Shown in pieces: positions 34,942 through 42,675 of a DNA stretch of 64,000 nt (position 1 is its first letter; each line of letters begins with the position of its first letter). The DNA comes from an uncultured Photobacterium sp. (lineage in GTDB: Bacteria > Pseudomonadota > Gammaproteobacteria > Enterobacterales > Vibrionaceae), in NCBI RefSeq assembly GCF_947039875.1, contig NZ_CAMRAN010000004.1, positions 62,001-126,000 of the forward strand. Direction: 5' to 3'. The notes beneath the pieces were generated by a model. That model made no database searches. It saw only the letters and a program-made list of their open reading frames with translations, and was not told the origin of the DNA. Made by a program: the position numbers and the translations under genes.

Positions 34942-36510
34942 TTATTCTTTGATATTTATCGTATCAATATGATGCCAGTTATCATCAAGTATCCCATCAA
35001 TGGCCAGTTTAATTTTAGCCGTTGTCGTTGAGGGTTCAACAAGGGCAACATCTAGCTGATAGTTGCCACGTTTAATATTAGCGGGTAGATAAAAGGTATT
35101 CGTTTGTTTATACGTTGGTGCGCTAGCATCACGGTTTTCTGCGGGTAACCATGTGCGAATATCGTTGTCGGTTGAAAGATAGGTGACAACATGATTATCA
35201 GCGTTACGTAAACGCCACATTACAGGGTAGTTATTATAGCTAGGCGCTACGCCCGTATTCTGCCATGTTGAAATAATAGTTATGGGTGATGTTGGTATAA
35301 AACGGCTACTTATTTCAACGGATGAAAGTTCAAATCGATAGCCGAGTTTCTTAATGAAATCATTAACAAGATCTTTATAGATCGTCGGTACATTACCTGA
35401 CTTTAGATTAAATAAAGAGGCATGTGAATCAAGGGCAAAGTCAAACGTCTTTTTAACATTATCAAGTGTGTAAATTTTTTCATTTTTTGCCCAATAATCG
35501 AGGTCTTGGCAAACTTCAAAATCAACGGGTGCTTGTTTCCAACGATTAAGGAAATAGGGATCAGCATGCTCATTCGTATTATGACCATTGCCTTGTATGT
35601 GTTCAATGGTACTTGGATAGCCTTGTTCCATATGATTCCAATTGGGTTGCCAGTCTCCAATACAATCGGCACGCCAGCCAATACCACGTTTGGTTGCATA
35701 GCTAGTAATATCATCATCAGTTGATGTCAAATCAATAGAAAGTTGTTTGTTCGGAAACGCATTCTGCATTAATTTGATATAGGGGATTAAATCTTTTGTA
35801 CCATACCCATGGTGACCTAGTGTTGGCTGTTGATAACCCATTTGTGATGCTAGGTTCCATTCTCCCCAAGTACCAATTAAACCGATATCTAAACGTAATA
35901 TATTCTTATTCTTGTTATAGCGTTCTCCCATCACGGTAATGAACTGTTGTAAGTTATTTTTTAAGATAGGATTTTTATAATCGACTACAAAGTGATTGTC
36001 GTCTGCGCAATCGTCCCCTGTTGTATTATTATCTATTTGTTTTTTTACCCAGCAAGGAACACCTAGTATTTTTTTTCCTTCATTAGGGGACGGATTGTAA
36101 TAAACCTCGTCTTTTCCTGCCATTGTCATAAATCGGATAACTGTTTTTTTACCTAATGCGGCAGCTTGATTAATTGTGTCGTCAATGAGTTGAAAGTTAT
36201 ATTGACCTTTTTTGGGTTCCAATTCTTCCCAGTACCAACGGAAATAAACCACAGAGGTTTCTGGGTGGCTTGGCTTGTTCCACCATGGATCACCATGAAT
36301 ATTAAATGATTGATGATCAGTAATACCGATATCAGGATTGATTAATATATTATCGATAATTGTTGGTGTGCTTATTTGGGTTATCTCTTGTGCTATCGTC
36401 ATATTAGCTAATGGTAAAGTTGTAAACGTTAGTAAGCAAATTTTCGCCAACAGAGTGATTGATTGGGAAGGTATCTTGAAAGCGATCGATTTTTTAGTAT
36501 TTGTTAGCAT
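34942..36510 (-). CDS. Secreted DUF4832/DUF4874 protein (TIM-barrel-like), paralog B
   Basis: A 522-residue protein with a long signal peptide (hydrophobic LLAKICLLTFTTLPLANMTIA, cleaved near AQ-EI). The mature part parallels paralog A: INPDIGI, FRWYWEEL, KKTVIRFMTM, IGTWGEWN (Glu217), GWRADCIGDW, VDFEVCQ and VAPSYNNYPVMWRL. Both copies also share two cysteine positions (xGVPCWV / SGIPCWL and the later DDCA / TSCH). It converges on the exopolysaccharide operon from the other side to paralog A. A secreted polysaccharide-active role is the leading idea; enzymatic activity is not shown for DUF4832 as far as I know. Confidence 0.75.
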   Translation of the reverse strand: MLTNTKKSIAFKIPSQSITLLAKICLLTFTTLPLANMTIAQEITQISTPTIIDNILINPDIGITDHQSFNIHGDPWWNKPSHPETSVVYFRWYWEELEPKKGQYNFQLIDDTINQAAALGKKTVIRFMTMAGKDEVYYNPSPNEGKKILGVPCWVKKQIDNNTTGDDCADDNHFVVDYKNPILKNNLQQFITVMGERYNKNKNILRLDIGLIGTWGEWNLASQMGYQQPTLGHHGYGTKDLIPYIKLMQNAFPNKQLSIDLTSTDDDITSYATKRGIGWRADCIGDWQPNWNHMEQGYPSTIEHIQGNGHNTNEHADPYFLNRWKQAPVDFEVCQDLDYWAKNEKIYTLDNVKKTFDFALDSHASLFNLKSGNVPTIYKDLVNDFIKKLGYRFELSSVEISSRFIPTSPITIISTWQNTGVAPSYNNYPVMWRLRNADNHVVTYLSTDNDIRTWLPAENRDASAPTYKQTNTFYLPANIKRGNYQLDVALVEPSTTTAKIKLAIDGILDDNWHHIDTINIKE

Positions 36511-36798
36511 AATTATTCATCCGTGGAATGTTAAATAATTAAACATCGTTAATATGTATTATTATTGTGTGAACTATGCCAAAAAAAGACTAATAGAGAA
36601 GGGTTATTATCGGAATCAAAATCACATTTTTTCAATAATGATAATTTTGTTTGCAGGTGAAATGTTGCTATTATGTTGCATGCGGTTATTAGATTAACGC
36701 TTTCTGGGGGCATTATTGACTTTTTATATATTTGAAACTGAAGGGTGGGTGCAATATATCGCCTCTAAATCAGATAGATAAGAAGCGATAATGCAATA

Positions 36799-37290
36799 TT
36801 ATTGAATATTGGTTGCCGACGCTGGCGTATGATCAACGTAAGCTTTAGTTCCCCACAATGGTACTGTTGATAAACTGTGTTTATAACTGCCGGTTGTTGT
36901 TTTGGTTGAATATGATAAATACATCAATGTTTCTGATTGAGGATCATAAATTCGACGTATTTTCATTGATTTAAAAAATATACTTTTAGATTTTTTAAAT
37001 ACTACTTCACCTGATTTTGATTTATTAATATTAGCGATCATTTCAGGTGTTATCTCACCTGTTTGGCGGCATGAAATAGAAGAATCAGAAGGATCAGCTA
37101 GACTTAAATCGGCTTCAATACTTGCTATATGGCACGTAACGCCAGGAACGACGGGATCGACTAATGTATTTAATTTAATGTCTTTAGTGGTAAACATTCC
37201 TAAAGAAACATCGCCTACTTCATTATCCGAGCAGCCGCTTAGTGTTAATGCGATAGCAAGAGAACTTGCGGCTATTAAAAATTTTTTCAT
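36799..37290 (-). CDS. creA: CreA-family protein, lipoprotein form
   Basis: A 163-residue CreA-family protein: VPGVTCHIASIEADLSL, SSISCRQTGEI, GEVVFKKSKSIFFKSMKI and RRIYDPQSETLMYLSYSTK follow E. coli CreA. Unlike the E. coli protein, the leader ends LTLSGCS, a lipobox, so it should be membrane-anchored through Cys20. Function is unknown; the E. coli gene is next to creBCD, but here no creB/creC is nearby. The upstream region carries a palindromic AT repeat. Confidence 0.85.
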   Translation of the reverse strand: MKKFLIAASSLAIALTLSGCSDNEVGDVSLGMFTTKDIKLNTLVDPVVPGVTCHIASIEADLSLADPSDSSISCRQTGEITPEMIANINKSKSGEVVFKKSKSIFFKSMKIRRIYDPQSETLMYLSYSTKTTTGSYKHSLSTVPLWGTKAYVDHTPASATNIQ

Positions 37291-37670
37291 ATAGACTCCC
37301 TGTTAAATGAATAATCTCACTTAAATTATAATTTGTTATTATTGTGCTAAGTTATACGCGAAATTTTGATCTTTTTCATTATACACTTTTTAAAAATCGT
37401 GTTTTTCATCAACAAATCTGTTTCAGGTAAGTGTGATAAAAATAAATATTATAGATTTATAGGCAAGATTTATTTTTAGTTAAGTTGTTGATAAATAGGT
37501 ATCATCATTGGTTTTATCTTACAGATTAAAAACAGATATGTTCCTTAAATTATAATTTATATTAAAAATAGTCTTTTCAATTGCTAAAATTACACATAGG
37601 ATGAATGTAACAGCATTGTTATTATAATAATTATCAACGGATGATTATTACTGATTATGAGGAGGATATG
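37291..37670. promoter_or_regulatory. Divergent region with duplicated palindrome
   Basis: Some 380 bases without a gene. The 15-mer CTTAAATTATAATTT, which contains the perfect palindrome AAATTATAATTT, occurs twice: 37320-37334 (30 bases before creA) and 37544-37558 (about 113 bases before the next gene). It could be a shared operator. Confidence 0.4.
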
Positions 37671-38006
37671 ATGTCAAATATTCTTGTGTTTCCAGTAAAA
37701 GAACAGCCTCGCGATCGTACGCCGTTAGAATTAATTGTTGAACAGGAATTGTTAGATTTAGGTGCTGATAGTTACATGATTGACATTGTTATCGAGCGAA
37801 TGGAAAAATTTTTAACACTTGCTTCGTTTGAGTTTGATTTGAAAATGAAAGTGTCTAAAAATTGCTTAGATGAAATGAATCAAAATGTATTTCCTGTTAT
37901 TTCTGATATGCAGGAGTCAATGCGAAAGACTATGAATGATATGTTAACTGAGCGTGTGTTACATGAAATTCGACTATATAATTTAGAACAACACGCTGTT
38001 AGATAG
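37671..38006 (+). CDS. Hypothetical helical protein, 111 residues
   Basis: The product starts MSNILVFPVKEQPRDRTPLE. It is cytosolic, acidic and mostly helical with heptad-like hydrophobics (DSYMIDIVIERMEKFLTLAS; DMQESMRKTMNDMLTERV). Family not recognised. ATG at 37671 is preferred because a perfect AGGAGG ends five bases before it; ATGs at 37668 and 37641 are also in frame. The strong ribosome site argues for a well-translated protein. Terminated by a GC-rich hairpin. Confidence 0.65.
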   Translation: MSNILVFPVKEQPRDRTPLELIVEQELLDLGADSYMIDIVIERMEKFLTLASFEFDLKMKVSKNCLDEMNQNVFPVISDMQESMRKTMNDMLTERVLHEIRLYNLEQHAVR

Positions 38007-38052
38007 TGATAACTCTGCTTTTTTGTCTTCAGTTCGATAAATCCTCTTTAAT

Positions 38053-38096
38053 GCCGCTGGCGAATGATTATTATTACAGCGGCTGTTTATTCTTTT
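38053..38096 (+). terminator. Terminator after the 111-residue gene
   Basis: GCCGCTG (38053-38059) and CAGCGGC (38077-38083) form a stem with a 17-base loop, followed by a T-rich tail. It overlaps the end of the convergent DUF2157 gene. Confidence 0.6.
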
Positions 38097-39130
38097 TTGT
38101 TTCCTAATTGCCAAATTTTTTCTGCTCGACTACCTATTGCCCAAAAACTTAATGCTAATATCGCAAAAAATAGGGCTTTGTGTAACGTGTCCCAGAAGTA
38201 TTCAAAATAACGGCTATAAAGACACAGAAATAAAAAGATAATGCCAAAAGCACGAATTAAAGAATTATTGTTTTTAATACCGTAAAAAATTGCACCTATA
38301 GTGATAAAAAACATTGCCACACTCCAGCCCCATAGCTCGATTTGTTTAACATGAGACCAAGCTTGTAGGCTGTGATAGTTACCAAAAATAGTTAGCATCC
38401 ATAACGCATTAAAGAAATAAATCAATCCAACAAACAAAGTAGCTTCTTTAGCAAAGCAGAATCGAGTATGCGGTTTAAAGACCGTACTTAACGCCACAAT
38501 CAGCATTCCTACAAAAATAAACCGTAATGGGATGTTCATTCCCCAGAAGAAGTAATGATCGTGCGCAAGATAAGAAGTTTCAGTTAATACCCATAAGCCA
38601 ATACCGAATAAAGCAAATAGCCATACTAAAACAGAGCGAAGTTGAAGCCCGATAATCGCATAAGCCATCGTCGGGATGAGTATGAAAATACTTTCATGCC
38701 AATGTAATGCTAAAGTGGTGTGACTGAGAAACCCACTTGCTACTGCCGTTATGAGTATGCCGAAGAAGAACACGGCTTCATTACTGACGTTTTTTTCTGG
38801 ATAGCGTTGGCGGCGTTTAACGCCAAAGTAAAATAATAGTCCAGCAAGTACTGTACTCAATGCCGTTAAAACGCTTGTTGGTGTGTTAATGAGGCGTGAG
38901 ACTAATGCTATGAGATAATCATCGGCCACTAATAAAATAACGGAAAGAATAAAACAGGCGATAGCAACCCAAAAAGAATAGACGGCGAGGAGCTTCCAAT
39001 CAAAACTAATAACGTGGTAACTCTGACGCAGCTGCTGAGCTTGTTGAGTATCAATAAGTTGCTGTTGCTGCCATTGGGTGATCGTATCACTAAGAAGCTG
39101 TCCCTGACGTTTATTAACTTTTATGCCCAT
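38087..39130 (-). CDS. DUF2157 polytopic membrane protein
   Basis: A 347-residue protein: a soluble N-terminal stretch (QWQQQQLIDTQQAQQLRQSYH) that is the DUF2157 signature, then about ten membrane helices starting LLAVYSFWVAIACFILSVIL. Members occur in many gammaproteobacteria; a transport or sensing role has been suggested but not shown. The DUF1289-CWC gene is upstream on the same strand, 123 bases away. Confidence 0.78.
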   Translation of the reverse strand: MGIKVNKRQGQLLSDTITQWQQQQLIDTQQAQQLRQSYHVISFDWKLLAVYSFWVAIACFILSVILLVADDYLIALVSRLINTPTSVLTALSTVLAGLLFYFGVKRRQRYPEKNVSNEAVFFFGILITAVASGFLSHTTLALHWHESIFILIPTMAYAIIGLQLRSVLVWLFALFGIGLWVLTETSYLAHDHYFFWGMNIPLRFIFVGMLIVALSTVFKPHTRFCFAKEATLFVGLIYFFNALWMLTIFGNYHSLQAWSHVKQIELWGWSVAMFFITIGAIFYGIKNNNSLIRAFGIIFLFLCLYSRYFEYFWDTLHKALFFAILALSFWAIGSRAEKIWQLGNKKE

Positions 39131-39253
39131 ATTTGTTCCAGATAGTATCGATCGCGTATATGCGTTGTATTATTTTATAATGCAGTAATAATTGTAACGT
39201 GTTGGAAGCATTAATGGCTATAAGGTTAGCTTCTATATGCCGATGGTGAAATA

Positions 39254-39559
39254 TTACAAAGTGGGCATCAATGATAAACACTGGCGACACAGACAAGTAT
39301 TCGGAAAATCAGTGAGTGCTTGACGAGGTTCAATCTCAAAGCACCAACAGGTCGATTTTCCTGCTTGAATATCACATTGTGCGGACTGTTGGCATTGTGG
39401 GCACTGATGCGTTGGTATTATTGCTTTTATTTCAGCCATGATCGCCAGTTGTTGGTGTTCTGGATAGGCTATCCAGTGGCTGATTTCTGTCATTGTACGT
39501 AAGCAGCCACTGCAAATTCCGGCATTGTTTTTACATTTAGCAACACAAGGTGATTTCAC
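39254..39559 (-). CDS. DUF1289 / cysteine-rich CWC fusion protein
   Basis: A 101-residue protein made of two metal-binding-looking parts. Residues 1-46 are DUF1289 (SPCVAKCKNNAGICSGCLRT, then EISHWIAYPEHQQL). Residues about 53-95 are a cysteine-rich CWC domain (CPQCQQSAQCDI, STCWCFEIEP and CLCRQCL). Both are usually separate small proteins thought to bind zinc or iron-sulfur. Start is GTG at 39559, giving the usual DUF1289 N-terminus. Cytosolic; function unknown. Confidence 0.8.
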   Translation of the reverse strand: MKSPCVAKCKNNAGICSGCLRTMTEISHWIAYPEHQQLAIMAEIKAIIPTHQCPQCQQSAQCDIQAGKSTCWCFEIEPRQALTDFPNTCLCRQCLSLMPTL

Positions 39560-39678
39560 GATTAATACTCATTAATAAGCCATGTTTAATGATGAGTATG
39601 CTAACGATTAATAAATACAAATGCTACTTTCACTATCATGATAATACCGTTGGTGTTTTCTCATATCATAGTTCAATT

Positions 39679-40218
39679 CTATGATGCTGCTTGTTTTAAC
39701 ACTTCATAGATCGCAATATTATCTTGTGAGATGTGATGACTTGGTATTGTAAGTGTGGGCACATGCTTCATGCCAATTTTAATCATAACATTTTCGGGGC
39801 CTGACACTGTTTTTAAGTGTCGTCCATAAAGATGGTGTAAATTAAGTTTATTAAACCCAAACTCTTTTATGCGTTCAACAGCTTCCGTGCAGTAGCCATT
39901 ACCCCAAAAAGGGACGCCAATCCAATAACCCAATTGTGCACTGTGCTGATTAATGTTTTCTAATCCTGCACAGCCTATAAGTTGGTGATTACTTTTTAGT
40001 GTGATAGCAAAAATAGCGGATTGATGGCTGTACCAACCTGCCAAATGTTTTCCGATCCATTTTCCAGCTAAACCATCAGAATAAGGGTGTGGAACACTGA
40101 TTGTACCGTTAGCGATATCCACATTGCCTGCTAGCTGCTGTATCTTGGTTGCGTCAGATAATTCTAAAGGACGTAGAATTAAGCGTTCTGTTGTTAGCAG
40201 TGGTTGATTTTTAGTCAT
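39679..40218 (-). CDS. GNAT N-acetyltransferase (RimJ/RimL-like)
   Basis: A 179-residue GNAT-fold enzyme: TTERLILRPLELSDATKIQQ, LIGCAGLENINQHSAQLGYW and the acetyl-CoA-binding segment WGNGYCTEAVERIKEFGFNK. This is the RimJ/RimL-type subfamily that acetylates N-termini of ribosomal proteins or small amines. The target cannot be deduced. Monocistronic. Confidence 0.85.
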   Translation of the reverse strand: MTKNQPLLTTERLILRPLELSDATKIQQLAGNVDIANGTISVPHPYSDGLAGKWIGKHLAGWYSHQSAIFAITLKSNHQLIGCAGLENINQHSAQLGYWIGVPFWGNGYCTEAVERIKEFGFNKLNLHHLYGRHLKTVSGPENVMIKIGMKHVPTLTIPSHHISQDNIAIYEVLKQAAS

Positions 40219-41004
40219 AGAATGTACTCGTAAACATGGCTAGATGTGACTATTAATCAATAAATACAACTTAACTTATAGGGTTATGATCAATTATTGA
40301 GTAGATAACTGGTTTAAATCATAGATCTGTGGAGTCACACCAAATTATTATCAGGAGATAGATCTTTTGGTTAACATTTTATTGAGGAGCTTTAGCGCGG
40401 TTTGATTGATTTGCACTGATTCTGATAAATTAAATCCAACTGTTATGCTTGGCGATGAGTGAACCAGTAATAATTTTATAGTGAAGGTATTCATTCTCTT
40501 TAAAATCAATGATCTGTTCTTGATAAGTACAAGCCATTATCTATTTCATGGATTGCGCTATGCTATTGTTATGATGGTTTTGTTCTTTTTTATCAGTGTG
40601 TTATGTTTTTTTTGGTTTTATAATTAATAAAATAAAGATATATCTCACAAAAAAAAGGTGAGAAGAGTTGTCAAAGTGTAAAAATATAATTATATTAACT
40701 ATGTTGATATAGATCGTTAGGTGAAAGTTATTCTAAAAATTAGAAAGTCTTACGTTTGTATTCTTTCCTAAATTACCCTCCACGAAGTATTATCACAGTG
40801 ATATTTATTCACAATTGAACTTGTTGTTAGAAGTTGTTGTCATAAATAGATATGCAAATCATGTTGTTCATAATAATTCAATTAATGTGTCATTATAACG
40901 TCATATAATATTGGTTAGTATAGAGCACAAATAGTCGAGTAAGAACGGTATTAATATATAGTGATATCAACCTTGCTCATTGGGAAAAAAATGAGAGGTT
41001 TATA
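40219..41004. other. Gene-poor AT-rich stretch upstream of a small ORF
   Basis: Roughly 790 bases without a credible gene. A perfect dyad TTCTAA-AAA-TTAGAA is at 40731-40745, and CTCAC / GTGAG surrounds an A-run at about 40644-40662. A small RNA or a long leader is possible but not demonstrated. Confidence 0.3.
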
Positions 41005-41073
41005 ATGAAAACACGTAGTCGCAGACAGTGGTTTTACCATAAGAATCAAACAACTAAAGCTATTAAAGCTTAG
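41005..41073 (+). CDS. Candidate 22-residue basic peptide
   Basis: ATG at 41005, TAG at 41071-41073. AGAGG lies seven bases upstream, and CTCAT / ATGAG flank an A-run just before it. The peptide begins MKTRSRRQWFY and contains seven Lys/Arg and no acidic residue. It is the only well-formed translation signal in a gene-free kilobase. It may be a leader or an unlisted small protein; conservation must decide. Confidence 0.35.
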   Translation: MKTRSRRQWFYHKNQTTKAIKA

Positions 41074-41334
41074 GTTTAAAGAAAACATTTCTTTCTAGGC
41101 AATAAAGGAATGAATACATTTAATTATCCTCTAATTAAATGTTGTTGAAGATTGTTTATAACAAATATCAACTGCCAAAGTAGCCAGAAATCCATATTCA
41201 CGTTATAAAATTTCTGGCTAACTTATATCCCTTTTAATAATTCATGCTCTTATTTATTTTGTACTATACAAAGGCAACCGTTTGCTTTGCTGCTTAGCTC
41301 AATGTTAATACTCATATATATGCAATTTTTATTA

Positions 41335-41874
41335 TTATCTATATAACGAGCCACCAATAATAATATCGCTTGGTAGAGTCTTGAGTGGCATATTACCGAT
41401 ATAAATATTACCGCCGACGACCAGTTTATTCGGTAAGGTCTGAATTTGGCTATGTTGAAGCAATAAGTCACCTTTGACGTAAAGGTTATCAGGTAGTTTT
41501 TTGAGTTGAGTATGCGCAACACTAAGATCACCAAGTACTCGTAAACCAAAGTTAAGCTGTTTAATTTTAGAGTAAGTAAGATTGATATACCCATCAACGG
41601 TGAGTGCTAATGGTAAGTGTTCTATGCTGCTATAAGCTAAATTGAGATTCCCTTTTACAGTAAGGCGTAAAGGCAGCATGCTAATGCGACTATTTTCGAG
41701 ATTGAGATTGCCATTTATGATTAAGGGATCAGGCAAGCGAATATTACCGCTGTCTTTTAGTGAAAGATTACCATAGCTATCTTGATAATTGAGTAAATGG
41801 ATTGGGGTCAATGCCATTGTGGGTTGTGCCATCACAAAACACATCACACATAATAACCGTTTAACAATACACAT
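41335..41874 (-). CDS. Secreted leucine-rich solenoid protein
   Basis: A 179-residue protein with a signal peptide (MCIVKRLLCVMCFVMAQPTMA). The mature part is made of about six repeats of roughly 20 residues with pattern LP-x-x-L-x-V-x-G-x-L-x-L-x-x-S-x-I: LRLTVKGNLNLAYSSIEHLP, LALTVDGYINLTYSKIKQLN, DNLYVKGDLLLQHSQIQTLP and so on. Similar repeats occur in phage and bacterial proteins annotated as LRR. Secreted to the periplasm or beyond; partner unknown. It stands next to the region with the small ORF. A GreA/B-like gene diverges from it. Confidence 0.72.
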   Translation of the reverse strand: MCIVKRLLCVMCFVMAQPTMALTPIHLLNYQDSYGNLSLKDSGNIRLPDPLIINGNLNLENSRISMLPLRLTVKGNLNLAYSSIEHLPLALTVDGYINLTYSKIKQLNFGLRVLGDLSVAHTQLKKLPDNLYVKGDLLLQHSQIQTLPNKLVVGGNIYIGNMPLKTLPSDIIIGGSLYR

Positions 41875-42040
41875 ATAAATAGACCTAGGTTTTGTAATAA
41901 TAAAGACAACAATATATCGGCATAGAGGTGTATTTCTTTAATGTGAACAGATACTGATAACAATCGTTTATTGCCATTTTTGTTTGTCTCTCTATTCAAT
42001 GTATAATCAGCGCCCATTTGGTTATAGAGAGGGAACTGTG

Positions 42041-42523
42041 ATGAATAAAGTTGTGTTACTCGAGCGTATTCAGCAGCAGTTAGTACAGACATTACAAATA
42101 GCGACTGAAGCTGCAATGCGCGCTTACAATACTGCTACAGACGATGAAAATGTGGCTGAAAATAAATATGATACTTTTGCATTAGAAGCTTCATATCTTG
42201 CTCATGGTCAGGCACAGCGGGTAGCTGAATGTAAAGCTGATATTAGTGCGTACCAGCACTTATTTGCCTCAATGCCTACACAACAAAATACTGTTGTCGT
42301 TGGCCATTTAGTTGCTTTAGAAGATCATGACGGTAATGTAAAACACGTATTTTTAGGCCCAGCGGCTGGTGGATTAAAGTTTACGATTGGTGGACAAAAT
42401 GTGATTATCGTTACACCTACATCACCTTTTGGTGAAGCATTACTAGGACGAGAGGTTGATGAAGAAGTAGATATTCATATCGGCGGTAATATCATATTGT
42501 TTGATGTTATTAATATTGTTTAA
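42041..42523 (+). CDS. GreA/GreB C-terminal domain protein
   Basis: A 160-residue protein. The second half, from about residue 78, matches the Gre-factor C-terminal (FKBP-like) domain: VVVGHLVALEDHDGNVKHVF, VITVTP-like VIIVTPTSPFGEALLGREVD and HIGGNIILFDVINI. The first half is one helical hairpin (NKVVLLERIQQQLVQTLQIA; YDTFALEASYLAHGQAQRVAE), shorter than the GreA coiled coil. It may bind RNA polymerase near the secondary channel without acting as a cleavage factor. ATG at 42041 has GAGGG upstream. Confidence 0.75.
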   Translation: MNKVVLLERIQQQLVQTLQIATEAAMRAYNTATDDENVAENKYDTFALEASYLAHGQAQRVAECKADISAYQHLFASMPTQQNTVVVGHLVALEDHDGNVKHVFLGPAAGGLKFTIGGQNVIIVTPTSPFGEALLGREVDEEVDIHIGGNIILFDVINIV

Positions 42524-42675
42524 TCATTATTGATTTTCCCAACGTGATCATACTAATAATCAAAAGTGTGAATTAGTTACGAGTTACCATCCTATCTATA
42601 GCAGTAGAATCATTTATTCCGACATAAAATTATGAGCATAAAGGTTATGCCGACGACTAGTTACATGGAGCAATG

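Noticed and set aside
36338-36538. Plus-strand frame over the start of the DUF4832 paralog B gene
   Set aside because: It overlaps the signal-peptide region of a well-supported gene, and its hydrophobic look is the mirror of the leader.
40644-40662. CTCAC/GTGAG stem around an A-run as a terminator or small RNA end
   Set aside because: Only five base pairs and no T run or promoter nearby.
41250-41597. Minus-strand frame overlapping the repeat-protein gene
   Set aside because: Overlaps the solenoid gene in another frame; the product has no recognisable features.
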